Source: Lactobacillus sp. ESL0246
Lineage (GTDB): Bacteria > Bacillota > Bacilli > Lactobacillales > Lactobacillaceae
Direction: 5' to 3'
NCBI RefSeq assembly: GCF_003692965.1
Contig: NZ_REHC01000008.1
Coordinates: 248,001-312,000, forward strand
Length of the DNA: 64,000 bases
Position 1 is the first letter of the stretch, and each line of letters opens with the position of its first letter. A program made the translations under genes and the position numbers. The notes beneath the pieces are model-generated. The model was not told the origin of the DNA and did not search any database. It saw only the letters and a list, made by a program, of their open reading frames with translations. Positions 16,218 to 24,199 of this stretch are shown in pieces.

Positions 16218-16847
16218 TTACAGCTTAATAATTTTAGAACAATAGTCCGCTACCACAGGGTCATGGGTAACAATCACCAACGTCTTGCCCATCATGTTCA
16301 ACTGCCTTAATTCTTTCATAATAATGTCGCGGTTCTGCTCGTCTAGCGACCCGGTTGGCTCATCCGCCAGAATCAACTGGCTAGGCTTAATCATAGCCCG
16401 GGCAACGGCAACCCGTTGCTGCTGACCGCCAGAAAGCTCATAGACCTTGCTGTCCTTATAGTCTTCAAGACCAACCCGTCTGAGCGTCTCGTCAATCTGC
16501 CTTATCTTAGCTGCTTTGTCTTTTCTAACATATTTCTGCGCCAAGGTCAGATTTTGGGCAACGGTCTGATTATCAATCAATGCAAAATTTTGAAAGATAT
16601 AATTAATCTTATTGCGAATCTCCCGGCTTGCCTGCGTGCTGTTGGGCTTAATATTACTTTGCCCGTCGAAAATATAACTGCCGGAATCAAAACCATCAAT
16701 TAATCCCAAGATGTTTAACAAAGTCGACTTGCCACTACCACTGGCACCCATAATGGCTACCATCTCTTTGTCCTTGACTTCTAAATTCAAATTCTGAAAA
16801 ACGATCTTGCGTCCAAAGGATTTGGTCAAATTGTGGATCTCAATCAT
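16218..16847 (-). CDS. bacteriocin-associated ABC transporter ATPase, lactococcin 972 group
   Basis: A 209-residue ATPase of the LolD/MacB-like type. Walker A is GASGSGKST (about residues 36-44), the signature is LSGGQQQRVAVARAM, Walker B is LILADEPTGSLD and the switch is LVIVTHDP. It starts four bases after the stop of the large membrane protein. The order precursor, seven-TM DUF1430-type protein, ATPase is that of lactococcin-972-type loci. It should power the 16852-18969 membrane protein in export or immunity. Base composition is more GC-rich than the surrounding island. Confidence 0.85.
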   Translation of the reverse strand: MIEIHNLTKSFGRKIVFQNLNLEVKDKEMVAIMGASGSGKSTLLNILGLIDGFDSGSYIFDGQSNIKPNSTQASREIRNKINYIFQNFALIDNQTVAQNLTLAQKYVRKDKAAKIRQIDETLRRVGLEDYKDSKVYELSGGQQQRVAVARAMIKPSQLILADEPTGSLDEQNRDIIMKELRQLNMMGKTLVIVTHDPVVADYCSKIIKL

Positions 16848-16851
16848 TGTC

Positions 16852-18969
16852 TCACCCGCCTTTCAATACTTGAACAATATTCCGGTTCTCCTGGCCAATA
16901 AAGATAGCCAGCGTCACCAATAGGTCAACCCATGCTAACAGCACACCAACCAGCAGTGCCCCAGAGCTTTTGCCCCAGAAGCAGGCTACGCCGATTTGAA
17001 CTGCATATAGGCTTAGTAAGAGGGTGATAGCTATGCTATAACGGTCAATGACCCTAAAGCCCAGCAAGCGCAAAATCGATAGCTCCCGCTCATTGGTTCT
17101 GAAATAGAGGACCGCGCTGAAAGCCGAAACGACCAGTGAAATCGTAAAGGTAACGCCCAGCAGAATCAGTGAAATCAGCAGACCCCAGCGGTATGTAGTA
17201 GTAAGATAATTGGCAAGCGAAGCTGCTGTTGCAAACTTTATCCTAATGCCCCGCATGTATTCAGCCCGACCCAAACGCTTAATCAGCGCCCGGTTATGCC
17301 GGTTATTTTTGATTCTGATAGGATTACTCAGACCCGAAACGGACAGCTGCAGTTTGCTCCAGTGATCCAGGTGGTCCGAATCAATCAATTCATAGATTGG
17401 CCGCTTAAAAAGTTTAAGTTGTTCATTGAGATAAACTGGGGTCGCAGGTGCAGACCGATAATACACAATGTTTACTTGTGTTTTTGCCAAGTCTTTTCTT
17501 GACTTGTCTGAACGGTCAAGGACAAGTAACTTGGTCAGTTTAGTTACCTTATCATGGTCCTTCTTCATTTCAATCGGTACGTAAAATGTGTTTTTCAGCC
17601 CTGTAGGTGCAGTCAGACCCAAATGCTTAAGGTAATTCTGGTTAATCCGCACCACTTGGTAACTGTCCTTGGAGGTAAAGCTACCAGCGATTTTGAAGCG
17701 GGCCAGGTTTCTTTGCGGGTTAGTGATTGAACCGGACACAAAATAGGCATTGCTCCCTTTTTCCAGGTCATTAAAGAAGCGTCCTATCTTGATCTCATTT
17801 TTGCCATTATGAACATCGTCATTTCTAATGGCTTCGGCAGAAACAAGACTAGTTCGTTCCGCCGTCAGGTAGCTGCCCAAGCGGGCAACCCTGTCATATT
17901 GCCTGCTTTTTTCATTGATTTCCTTAACATTAGCCAAACCACCGATTAGCAATACTGTGGTCAATACCACCGTCGCAATTTTGATGACCAGTGTGATGGC
18001 CATACCCAGGTTGAAGTTGATGCCCTGCTTTAGCAGCGTGATGATTCGAATACTCCTAATAAGGGCAAGTGCGATAAGAATAGACAAGGCAAAAATCATG
18101 ACGACAACTAGCTGGCTAACCAGCACCCACTTGGCAAAGCCCGCTGGCCAGTAAACGAAAAATAACCTGATTCCGATATCAAAGATTAAGCTAGCACCGA
18201 GAAGGGACGCAAGCGGCAAAGTGAACAGCTTCCCCACCACGTCCAAGTTAGATAGGCCTAACAGCTTGTACACACCGATTTGCTTAACGTTTGTCAGTGG
18301 AATTGAAAAAGTGGCAAGGACTGTTAGTACAGCCAGTATTAGGAACAAGGCCAGATAAATCATCAGCGATCTATTAATGTATTCCTTTTTGGAAAACACT
18401 TTGGGCGTCAATAGGTCTTTCTCGCTCGTATTAAAAAATGTAGCCAATTTGCGCACAACTACCCTGCGGTGTTTCAAATTACCGATAACCGTGTAGACGC
18501 CATTCACGGACTTGTCATCCTTGCCCCAAAACTTGTCGATGCTCTGCAGTTTGATACGCTCAGTTTTCCAGAACACGGGGATATCCCTGCCCTGTACATA
18601 CACGGTCTTCTTGTTTGGAAATAGGTCAAACTTCTTATTCCGGGCGAAGAATTCATAATAAGGGAAACTGACCTTGCTGACCACAGCCGACTTGATTACG
18701 GTTCCCCCGTCATAATCAGTCTTGATCAGCGTCAAGCCATACCTGTTAGCTATGCGCTTAAAGAAGGGTAGCGTTTCGTCTGCCGTGCGTGGACTATTAG
18801 ACAAGTACACCTTATACGAGTTTGACGTCTCCTCTATTTTTTCAATCCGATCTTGATCCTTGGTCTGGTAAATATTGATTACCAATAGACCTGCCAGAAC
18901 GGACATCATTACCAAGAATAGGCTAACTACTTTTTTGATAAGATCACTTCCTTTCAGTTGTAATGGCAT
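16852..18969 (-). CDS. bacteriocin-associated integral membrane protein (DUF1430/FtsX-like)
   Basis: An about 700-residue protein with an FtsX/MacB-like layout: one N-terminal helix, a soluble domain, three central helices (about residues 205-320 of this model), another helix, a long soluble domain and three C-terminal helices (for example LLISLILLGVTFTISLVV). It matches the seven-TM bacteriocin-associated family found with lactococcin 972 precursors. It is 4 bases from its ATPase. The only strong ribosome binding site (AAAGGAAG) lies before codon ATC at 18939, which aligns with the usual start (IKKVVSLFLVMMSVL). ATG 18969 is the nearest standard start and is used here. The frame stays open to an ATG at 19017. 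Confidence 0.8.
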   Translation of the reverse strand: MPLQLKGSDLIKKVVSLFLVMMSVLAGLLVINIYQTKDQDRIEKIEETSNSYKVYLSNSPRTADETLPFFKRIANRYGLTLIKTDYDGGTVIKSAVVSKVSFPYYEFFARNKKFDLFPNKKTVYVQGRDIPVFWKTERIKLQSIDKFWGKDDKSVNGVYTVIGNLKHRRVVVRKLATFFNTSEKDLLTPKVFSKKEYINRSLMIYLALFLILAVLTVLATFSIPLTNVKQIGVYKLLGLSNLDVVGKLFTLPLASLLGASLIFDIGIRLFFVYWPAGFAKWVLVSQLVVVMIFALSILIALALIRSIRIITLLKQGINFNLGMAITLVIKIATVVLTTVLLIGGLANVKEINEKSRQYDRVARLGSYLTAERTSLVSAEAIRNDDVHNGKNEIKIGRFFNDLEKGSNAYFVSGSITNPQRNLARFKIAGSFTSKDSYQVVRINQNYLKHLGLTAPTGLKNTFYVPIEMKKDHDKVTKLTKLLVLDRSDKSRKDLAKTQVNIVYYRSAPATPVYLNEQLKLFKRPIYELIDSDHLDHWSKLQLSVSGLSNPIRIKNNRHNRALIKRLGRAEYMRGIRIKFATAASLANYLTTTYRWGLLISLILLGVTFTISLVVSAFSAVLYFRTNERELSILRLLGFRVIDRYSIAITLLLSLYAVQIGVACFWGKSSGALLVGVLLAWVDLLVTLAIFIGQENRNIVQVLKGG

Positions 18970-19099
18970 TAGTAAATAAAATAGTATTATTATATATATC
19001 AGTAAAAACTCTTGCATACTTTTAGAAAAGTAATTTTTTCCTAATTAAAGTGTATGCAAGAGTAGTAGGCAACAATGGAAATTAATTAGTTATTTGTTA

Positions 19100-19393
19100 T
19101 TATTCATAACTCCACCAATAATTTAGCCCTGTAGATGGAAATTGGTGATACCTTGCTTGAGACCAATTTCCGGCATCAGCAACAGCCTTATCCCGATTAC
19201 TTTTATTGGGTCCAACCGCTGAACCATGTCTACTAGCAGTGTGAAGATAATCGGAATAGCCAAATGTACCATTCAAGCCTACTCCATAGTTCCATGTGCC
19301 ACCACCAACATTTTGTGCTAGTGTAGTGGTGGCTGTGCTAGCAAGTCCTAAAGAAGTAACTATAGGAACGATTGAAAACATCTTTTTAAACAT
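19100..19393 (-). CDS. lactococcin 972 family bacteriocin precursor
   Basis: Start chosen at ATG 19393, behind AGGAGGCG, giving 97 residues. The signal peptide is FKKMFSIVPIVTSLGLASTA, with probable cleavage near TLA-Q (residue 26). The mature part begins GGGTWNYGVGLNGTFGYSDY, continues LHTASRHGSAVG and DAGNWSQARY, and ends LNYWWSYE. This arrangement of Trp, Tyr and His blocks matches lactococcin 972, a bacteriocin that binds lipid II and blocks septum formation. It is secreted by the Sec route. Downstream on the same strand are the family's membrane protein and ATPase, so the locus looks complete. Target range is unknown. Confidence 0.9.
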   Translation of the reverse strand: MFKKMFSIVPIVTSLGLASTATTTLAQNVGGGTWNYGVGLNGTFGYSDYLHTASRHGSAVGPNKSNRDKAVADAGNWSQARYHQFPSTGLNYWWSYE

Positions 19394-19430
19394 GTAATTC
19401 GCCTCCTGATTTACTAATCCACATATCACT

Positions 19431-19475
19431 TGTATAAAATATAACACAATATATCCAAAAAGCAACCGCTTACAA
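19431..19475 (-). promoter_or_regulatory. promoter of the lactococcin-972-type gene with a cre site
   Basis: On the minus strand TTGGAT (19458-19453) and TATACA (19436-19431) are 16 bases apart. Immediately upstream, 19475-19460 reads TTGTAAGCGGTTGCTT, fitting the catabolite-responsive element consensus WTGNAANCGNWNNCWW at every position. CcpA control is therefore plausible. A site just upstream of -35 could activate rather than repress. Confidence 0.55.
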
Positions 19476-19601
19476 AAACTACATTATCGCGTATTAATAC
19501 ACCACAAAAATGTCTTAATTTCGGAAGCATATTTTTATCTAAATTAACTAAACAAGATAAACGTATTGGCCAAACCATCTATATATATTGGAACACCACA
19601 A

Positions 19602-19739
19602 TTATTCTCTTGTATCCTTAATATTTTTTTGAGAGACATCACTAGCTTCTTCAAACGAAGCCGTATGAATTAATACTTCTGTATTCTTCCTCTCAAAAAA
19701 ATTTCTATATTCTTGATATAGTATCATTGCATTACTCAT
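19602..19739 (-). CDS. hypothetical 45-residue peptide
   Basis: ATG 19739 has AAGGGA as ribosome binding site at good spacing. The product is hydrophilic, beginning MSNAMILYQEYRNFFERKN and ending KNIKDTRE, with no signal or membrane helix. It lies upstream of the bacteriocin gene, about 125 bases before its promoter. No family recognised. It may be a genuine small gene or the start of a truncated one. Confidence 0.35.
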   Translation of the reverse strand: MSNAMILYQEYRNFFERKNTEVLIHTASFEEASDVSQKNIKDTRE

Positions 19740-19810
19740 TTTGTATCCCTTGTTCATTTACCCAAAATCAATCGAATCTAATAGATGTTCCCCAGATCAG
19801 TAAAACTAAA

Positions 19811-20029
19811 ATGCAATCAGCCGGTTCTTCAGCACTATATACACGAGATGGAAAATCACTTTTAACACTGGAAGATCCTTAATCCAAAAAAGATATCCAT
19901 GACCAATCATCACAATTATTTAGTAATTTGCAGATTAATCAAAATAGATTTAAAGATAATGAAATATCTACCGATATTTTATTATTTTTGGAGTTATTGT
20001 TTAATACAAGATCAGAATGCAAATATTAA
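19811..20029 (+). pseudogene. remnant of an unidentified gene with an in-frame stop
   Basis: The plus-strand frame from about 19768 through ATG 19811 reads MQSAGSSALYTRDGKSLLTL, has TAA at 19880-19882, and continues with a coding-like acidic stretch to TAA 20027. No ribosome binding site is evident. The amino-acid composition is protein-like, but the family is not recognised. Confidence 0.3.
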
Positions 20030-20031
20030 TT

Positions 20032-20523
20032 TTATAAGCAAAAGATACTGATTCGAAGAAAAATTAAGCAAATAAGAATTCCAAAACTTTGAATTATTAA
20101 TGACCAATGATAAAGAGGTATTGTTGTTAAACAAATCCAAATTAATACCATTAGCACTAAGGTGGTTAAAGAAAGTCCAAGATTACTATTAGTAATGGCA
20201 AATGTATGAACTATTAGGTAACCTGCAAGATATGGCCATCTTAACGGGAAAAGCATTTTAAAGAGTGTTAGCATTTTAGGTTTACGAATCGCAATCTCGT
20301 TCTTAAGCGAATCGACCTCATTTCGAGGCAAAATGATAGAAACATAATCAAAAATTATCACATTAATACAAAGTAGCGCAAACTTAAGCGGCGTACTGAT
20401 CCAACCAAAACTAAGTTGCCAGAGTTGCTCAGTGGGAAGTTCTGACCAACTTTGTCTAGCTAACAAGATTAAAATGCAACAAATTGCTGTATAAAGCCCA
20501 AAAATGTGTTTCTTATTCATCAT
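20032..20523 (-). CDS. membrane protein of an ABC system, last gene
   Basis: A 163-residue protein with four to five hydrophobic helices, opening NKKHIFGLYTAICCILILLA. It overlaps the ATPase gene by 11 bases and ends the four-gene unit 22530-20032. No domain recognised. It is probably a small ABC-2-like membrane subunit or an immunity-type partner. The role within the transporter is inferred from context alone. Confidence 0.6.
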   Translation of the reverse strand: MMNKKHIFGLYTAICCILILLARQSWSELPTEQLWQLSFGWISTPLKFALLCINVIIFDYVSIILPRNEVDSLKNEIAIRKPKMLTLFKMLFPLRWPYLAGYLIVHTFAITNSNLGLSLTTLVLMVLIWICLTTIPLYHWSLIIQSFGILICLIFLRISIFCL

Positions 20524-21112
20524 TAAGAACTCCGGCTTGCAACTTCAAACGACGATCATAATTAATTTCATCTACTTTATCATGACTTGCCACAATAACT
20601 GTCTTATTATGCTGCTTTAGTTGCTTTAATAACGTAACGAATTGACTAATACCGTCTTGATCAATTCCTCTAGTTGGCTCATCCAGTAAAATAATATTTT
20701 GATTTTCCATGACTGCTTGTATAATGCCCACTTTTTGCCGCATACCTACGGAATATTTGGTAATTGCCTGACGATCGTCAGGATCTAGTTCAAAGTCTGT
20801 AAGTAACTGCCGAACTATAGTTTCATCATAACGGTGGTTAAGGTGAGCTAAAAACTTCAAATTAGTCAATGCTGATTCATATTCTAAAAATCCCGGGTTT
20901 TCAATTAATGCTCCGACTACATCAGTTGGACTAATTTTCACTGTCCCACAATCTGCCTTTAACAAACCCGTGATAATTTTAAAAATGGTAGACTTGCCAG
21001 AACCGTTTATGCCTGAAATATGAATTATTTCGCCTGGCATTGCTTTTAATGATACATCTTGTAAAACAACTTTTTTACCAAATGATTTTTTGATTTTTTC
21101 AATTTGTAACAT
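20513..21112 (-). CDS. ABC transporter ATPase (short, peptide-efflux type)
   Basis: A 199-residue ATPase. Walker A is ISGINGSGKST (about residues 32-42), the VGALIENPGFLEYES region resembles LanF-type Q-loops, the signature is YSVGMRQKVGI, Walker B is IILLDEPTRGID and the switch is VIVASHDK. It is shorter than usual because it stops soon after the switch helix. It works with the membrane proteins on both sides (20032, 21125, 21712). It is likely a transporter for, or defence against, a peptide. Confidence 0.8.
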   Translation of the reverse strand: MLQIEKIKKSFGKKVVLQDVSLKAMPGEIIHISGINGSGKSTIFKIITGLLKADCGTVKISPTDVVGALIENPGFLEYESALTNLKFLAHLNHRYDETIVRQLLTDFELDPDDRQAITKYSVGMRQKVGIIQAVMENQNIILLDEPTRGIDQDGISQFVTLLKQLKQHNKTVIVASHDKVDEINYDRRLKLQAGVLNDE

Positions 21113-21124
21113 AATCTTTCTCCA

Positions 21125-21709
21125 TCAGTAACCGCCATAAATGTGGTGCACTGCCCGATACAGTGGGTCATATAACGGACTGTATAAAATTAAGAGTTTT
21201 TTTTCAATAATAAAATGATATATTAAATCTAAAACTATTACTAAAAATAATAGAAAATAAGGATGGTGCAATTGATAGCCACCCACCAAAAGCCAAGACA
21301 AAAAAAGCAAAACAAAAACATGTAATAATAATAAAGTCATGCCTAAGACTGGGCTACCATTTTTAAAAAAAGGATAATTAGTTCCTAAATATGGCACGAA
21401 TAAGCTTAATAAAAATATTAAACAATAAAAGGTAGCTATTCCCAAGAGAAAGGCGATTATCTGATTATTTTTTTTGCGCACACCAACAAAAAGCCGAATT
21501 TTACGTAGTGCTAAAACTTGTGAGTAAAAGAGGGTTAATATTATTGGCTGCAAGTACAAGGATACCAAATTAGCATTAAGATACGTATTCAATAATTCCA
21601 TAGTACTAGGGTCACTTCTTCGAATAAGAAATTGTCCGCCCCAAAAACCAATGAACGTGATCAATAATCCGATTAAGATAAAACGATAACTAAAGCGCTT
21701 AGTCTTCAT
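21125..21709 (-). CDS. ABC-associated membrane protein
   Basis: A 194-residue protein starting at ATG 21709 (MKTKRFSYRFILIGLLITFI), which overlaps the preceding gene's stop (21712) closely; the longer frame would lie within that gene. It has five to six hydrophobic helices. It sits 12 bases before the ATPase start, so it is part of the same operon. No family recognised. It is presumably a transporter subunit paired with the 272-residue protein. Confidence 0.6.
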   Translation of the reverse strand: MKTKRFSYRFILIGLLITFIGFWGGQFLIRRSDPSTMELLNTYLNANLVSLYLQPIILTLFYSQVLALRKIRLFVGVRKKNNQIIAFLLGIATFYCLIFLLSLFVPYLGTNYPFFKNGSPVLGMTLLLLHVFVLLFLSWLLVGGYQLHHPYFLLFLVIVLDLIYHFIIEKKLLILYSPLYDPLYRAVHHIYGGY

Positions 21710-21711
21710 GT

Positions 21712-22530
21712 TTATTCCCTCTCTATTTTTTGTTTGTACCATACACTGATTAAAACTGCTGCAATCGCTAAGTAGATAAATGTCGCAATAATAAAAGCGA
21801 AAATTGGTTTAATCGGAGGAGCTTGGCTAATAAAAGTATACTGTCCTGGTGCCACCAGACTAAAAAAGAACCAAGCATATGAGAAAGTGTGCCAAATTAG
21901 GTTATTCATATTACCTAATGTTGGTAATAAAATTAAGATTAATCCTAAAAGCGGTCCAATTATTGGATAAAAAGCATTTTTGCGGATATAAAGTCCCACG
22001 CTAAAAACTAAAATGGCAAAAATACCCCAGCCAATAGCTGATAAAAAAATAAATAGCAATATCTCAGATAGATCATCTGCTAAAATATTGGCTGACCGAA
22101 TTGCATGCAAATACACTTGATCATTTGTCTTATACATAAAAGGAAAATAAAACCAATTAATTAAGAACATTTCATATAAATTAGTGGCTAGAGATAAGAT
22201 AGCGGCTGCCCCAAAAGTATTTTTAAGACTTTGTTTTAAAAAAGTAGCATAACCAATCCTTTGTTGCACATTAGAAAATATATTATTATTTTTCAAGTAA
22301 ACAAAGAAAGCAGAACCGATAATCGTTAACAAAGACATCTGGGAAATGTCTACTAATATATTAGAGCCTCCTCCTCCAGATTGTAATGCAAAGAAAAGCC
22401 CCACTGAAATATTCCCTTTAGCACTTAGAAGGCCACTTGCGTCATGAATACCAAGGAAAACATGGACAGTAATTAATAAAAAATATAGTATTAAAATAGT
22501 TATATACATTACCTTAGTTCTTTTTAACAT
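21712..22530 (-). CDS. ABC-associated membrane protein, first gene of the unit
   Basis: A 272-residue protein with six or seven hydrophobic segments and a loop FFALQSGGGGSNILVDISQM. Its ribosome binding site GGAG lies inside the last codons of a truncated IS1182-type transposase, four bases upstream. The original promoter of this operon may therefore have been replaced by the insertion sequence. No domain recognised; the general layout resembles ABC-2 permeases. Confidence 0.6.
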   Translation of the reverse strand: MLKRTKVMYITILILYFLLITVHVFLGIHDASGLLSAKGNISVGLFFALQSGGGGSNILVDISQMSLLTIIGSAFFVYLKNNNIFSNVQQRIGYATFLKQSLKNTFGAAAILSLATNLYEMFLINWFYFPFMYKTNDQVYLHAIRSANILADDLSEILLFIFLSAIGWGIFAILVFSVGLYIRKNAFYPIIGPLLGLILILLPTLGNMNNLIWHTFSYAWFFFSLVAPGQYTFISQAPPIKPIFAFIIATFIYLAIAAVLISVWYKQKIERE

Positions 22531-22533
22531 AAA

Positions 22534-23316
22534 TTATTCTCCATTCTTCATATGATCCTTTTTCATATGCATAAAAGTCGCGTCATGGTCAGTCTTAGAA
22601 TAGCTGTTACGCTCGCCAAATATTTCTGTTGCTACTTCATACTTTTTTGATCTGGGGATCAAATCCTTACGCAACTTATGCAGTACCTTTTTAAGACTGC
22701 GTCTTTGGCGTTTCTTAGTTGAACCCCCAAGCGGGGTTTGGGGCTCAGCTGCGATTTCTTTATCTAATTGCTTAGTGGTAGCTTCTGTTTGTCTGGCAAT
22801 CATTGCTAGACCATAACTAGTTTGGGCTTCTTCTTCCGTGATCGCTTGGATTACTTCTGTTTGAATCAGTTCATCATAAAGTTTAATTGCACTAGTTTTT
22901 AATTTGGCATGAAATTTTTCCACTGCTCTTTTCCAAACGAAAGTATACTTGTTGGCATCAGCTTCAATTTTAGTCCCATCAATAAAGATGGCATCTTTTT
23001 TAATTAAGCCTTCTGCCTGCAGGAGGTTAGTAAAATAGACAAAAGACTGTTTAATTAACTGATTGGCATGTTTACTAGACCTAAAGTTATTGATTGTGTG
23101 ATATGAAATATGCTTGCCGCCAGCAAAAAGCAAAATTTTAAGCATCATAGCTGGATGATAGGCCGGCCGACCAGTAACTGACTTGTCTTCTAATAGTACC
23201 TTGTCAGGAATAGAATCAACAAAAGTGCTAATAACCTGAGCAAGATGATTTTTAGGAATAGAAAAATCTAAATTGAGTGTTAAAGCAGTTTGACCTGCGA
23301 TATAATTTTGATACAT
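22534..23316 (-). mobile_element. IS1182-type transposase, C-terminally truncated
   Basis: 260 residues with the IS1182/DUF772 N-terminus: LDFSIPKNHLAQVISTFVDS, then GRPAYHPAMMLKILLFA, SYHTINNFRSS and KKDAIFIDGTKIEADANKY, where the catalytic-type DGTK Asp lies. Family members are about 450-550 residues. This copy ends at DHMKNGE, where the rest of the DDE domain should begin, so it cannot transpose itself. A ribosome binding site and its ATG at 23316 are intact. It directly abuts the membrane protein gene at 22530. Confidence 0.85.
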
Positions 23317-23381
23317 GAAAAGCCCACCTTTTTATTTTTGGTACTGAATTAATAATATCAAGGCAAGGCAAAAATGTATAT

Positions 23382-23420
23382 GAAAAATCCGCTAGAACTT
23401 AAAGGTTCTAACGGATTTTT
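23382..23420. terminator. terminator-like hairpin at the IS upstream side
   Basis: AAAAATCCGCTAGAACTT / AGGTTCTAACGGATTTTTT forms a long stem with A and T tracts on both sides, so it can act in both directions. It lies between the transposase promoter region and the toxin gene. Confidence 0.65.
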
Positions 23421-23467
23421 TGCTTGTTAGTGTCTAGTTTTTCCCAGACTCTTTTTGGCTTAACTTA

Positions 23468-23492
23468 ATGACATTGCTTAATTTCAGGATTC
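23468..23492 (+). repeat. IS-end-like repeat, copy 3
   Basis: TTGCTTAATTTCAGGATTCACA, similar to the copies at 15816, 16168 and 24254. It is ten bases beyond the toxin gene's 3' end and may mark the outer end of the IS1182-type element or of a relative. Confidence 0.4.
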
Positions 23493-23502
23493 ACATCAAT
23501 CC

Positions 23503-23805
23503 TTAGATTAAGTTCTTCAATTTTTGATAAAAATTTTCATGTGAGCCGATTAAAAGTATGATAACTATTACTTCGTCTTGATCTATTTTATAAGCAATGT
23601 GATAACTAACTTTAGCATAGTTAAACCCTACGGCATAAATACCAACTAGATCACCTTTTTTGGCAGTTCCACTATAAGGGGTAATCGCAATATCATTATA
23701 TATCTTATCAATAAATTTTTGCTTTAATTGCTTATTCTTAATTTTTTTAAGAACTTTGATTGAATTACTACTCAATTTAACTTTATAGGCCAACTTCTTT
23801 TTCAA
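23503..23805 (-). CDS. RelE/ParE-superfamily toxin
   Basis: Up to 100 residues, with the fold pattern of RelE mRNA interferases: YKVKLSSNSIKVLKKI helix, IAITPYSGTAKKGDLVGIYA turn, YHIAYKIDQDEVIVIILLIG strand pair and the C-terminal GSHENFYQKL signature typical of RelE/StbE. The start is a TTG at 23805 or 23793, since no ATG exists near the N-terminus. It overlaps the antitoxin gene, the classic toxin-antitoxin arrangement. It would cleave mRNA on the ribosome if family function holds. Confidence 0.8.
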   Translation of the reverse strand: MKKKLAYKVKLSSNSIKVLKKIKNKQLKQKFIDKIYNDIAITPYSGTAKKGDLVGIYAVGFNYAKVSYHIAYKIDQDEVIVIILLIGSHENFYQKLKNLI

Positions 23806-24109
23806 GCTCCTCTTTGGTCATAATTGGTTCTGGCTCTGCATCTTGTGCCAACTTATTAATTGCTTCTGGAATCGCTTTTTTGGCTTCTAGAAACTTATCA
23901 ATTAATTCTTGGCCAGAGTAATTTTGACTTACCAAGTCTTTGAGAATATCTGTATCAAAATCAAAAAAATCATCATTATCAACAAATTCATAAAATATAC
24001 CATTATTTGTTATACGCGGGATAGTAGCTACTCCTTCCTTGATACCAAAGCTTTTTGGTACTGAAAGCATCACTGAATTTCCCTGTTTTCTAGTCTTTAT
24101 AGTTCTCAT
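23783..24109 (-). CDS. antitoxin with AbrB/MazE-like N-terminus
   Basis: Starts at ATG 24109 behind GAGGTG (an in-frame GTG lies three codons earlier), giving 108 residues. RTIKTRKQGNSVMLSVPKSF is the swapped-hairpin DNA-binding motif of AbrB/MazE proteins (residues 1-45). The acidic C-terminus (FFDFDTDILKDL and EPEPIMTKEELEKEVGL) should wrap the toxin. It precedes and overlaps the toxin gene. It probably represses its own promoter through the palindromes at 24123-24175. Confidence 0.75.
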   Translation of the reverse strand: MRTIKTRKQGNSVMLSVPKSFGIKEGVATIPRITNNGIFYEFVDNDDFFDFDTDILKDLVSQNYSGQELIDKFLEAKKAIPEAINKLAQDAEPEPIMTKEELEKEVGL

Positions 24110-24122
24110 TTTGCTCACCTCT

Positions 24123-24175
24123 AATGATATTTTATCATTTCACTTAAATAATTACTAGTAATTACTATTTAAGTG
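24123..24175. promoter_or_regulatory. candidate autoregulatory operator of the toxin-antitoxin pair
   Basis: Two nested palindromes precede the antitoxin: AATGATA-TTT-TATCATT at 24123-24139, and CACTTAAATA..TATTTAAGTG at 24141-24175 with ATTACTAGTAAT inside. Such paired palindromes are typical binding sites for antitoxin-toxin complexes. Confidence 0.5.
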
Positions 24176-24199
24176 TTTGATATACTTGACTTTGAGTAG

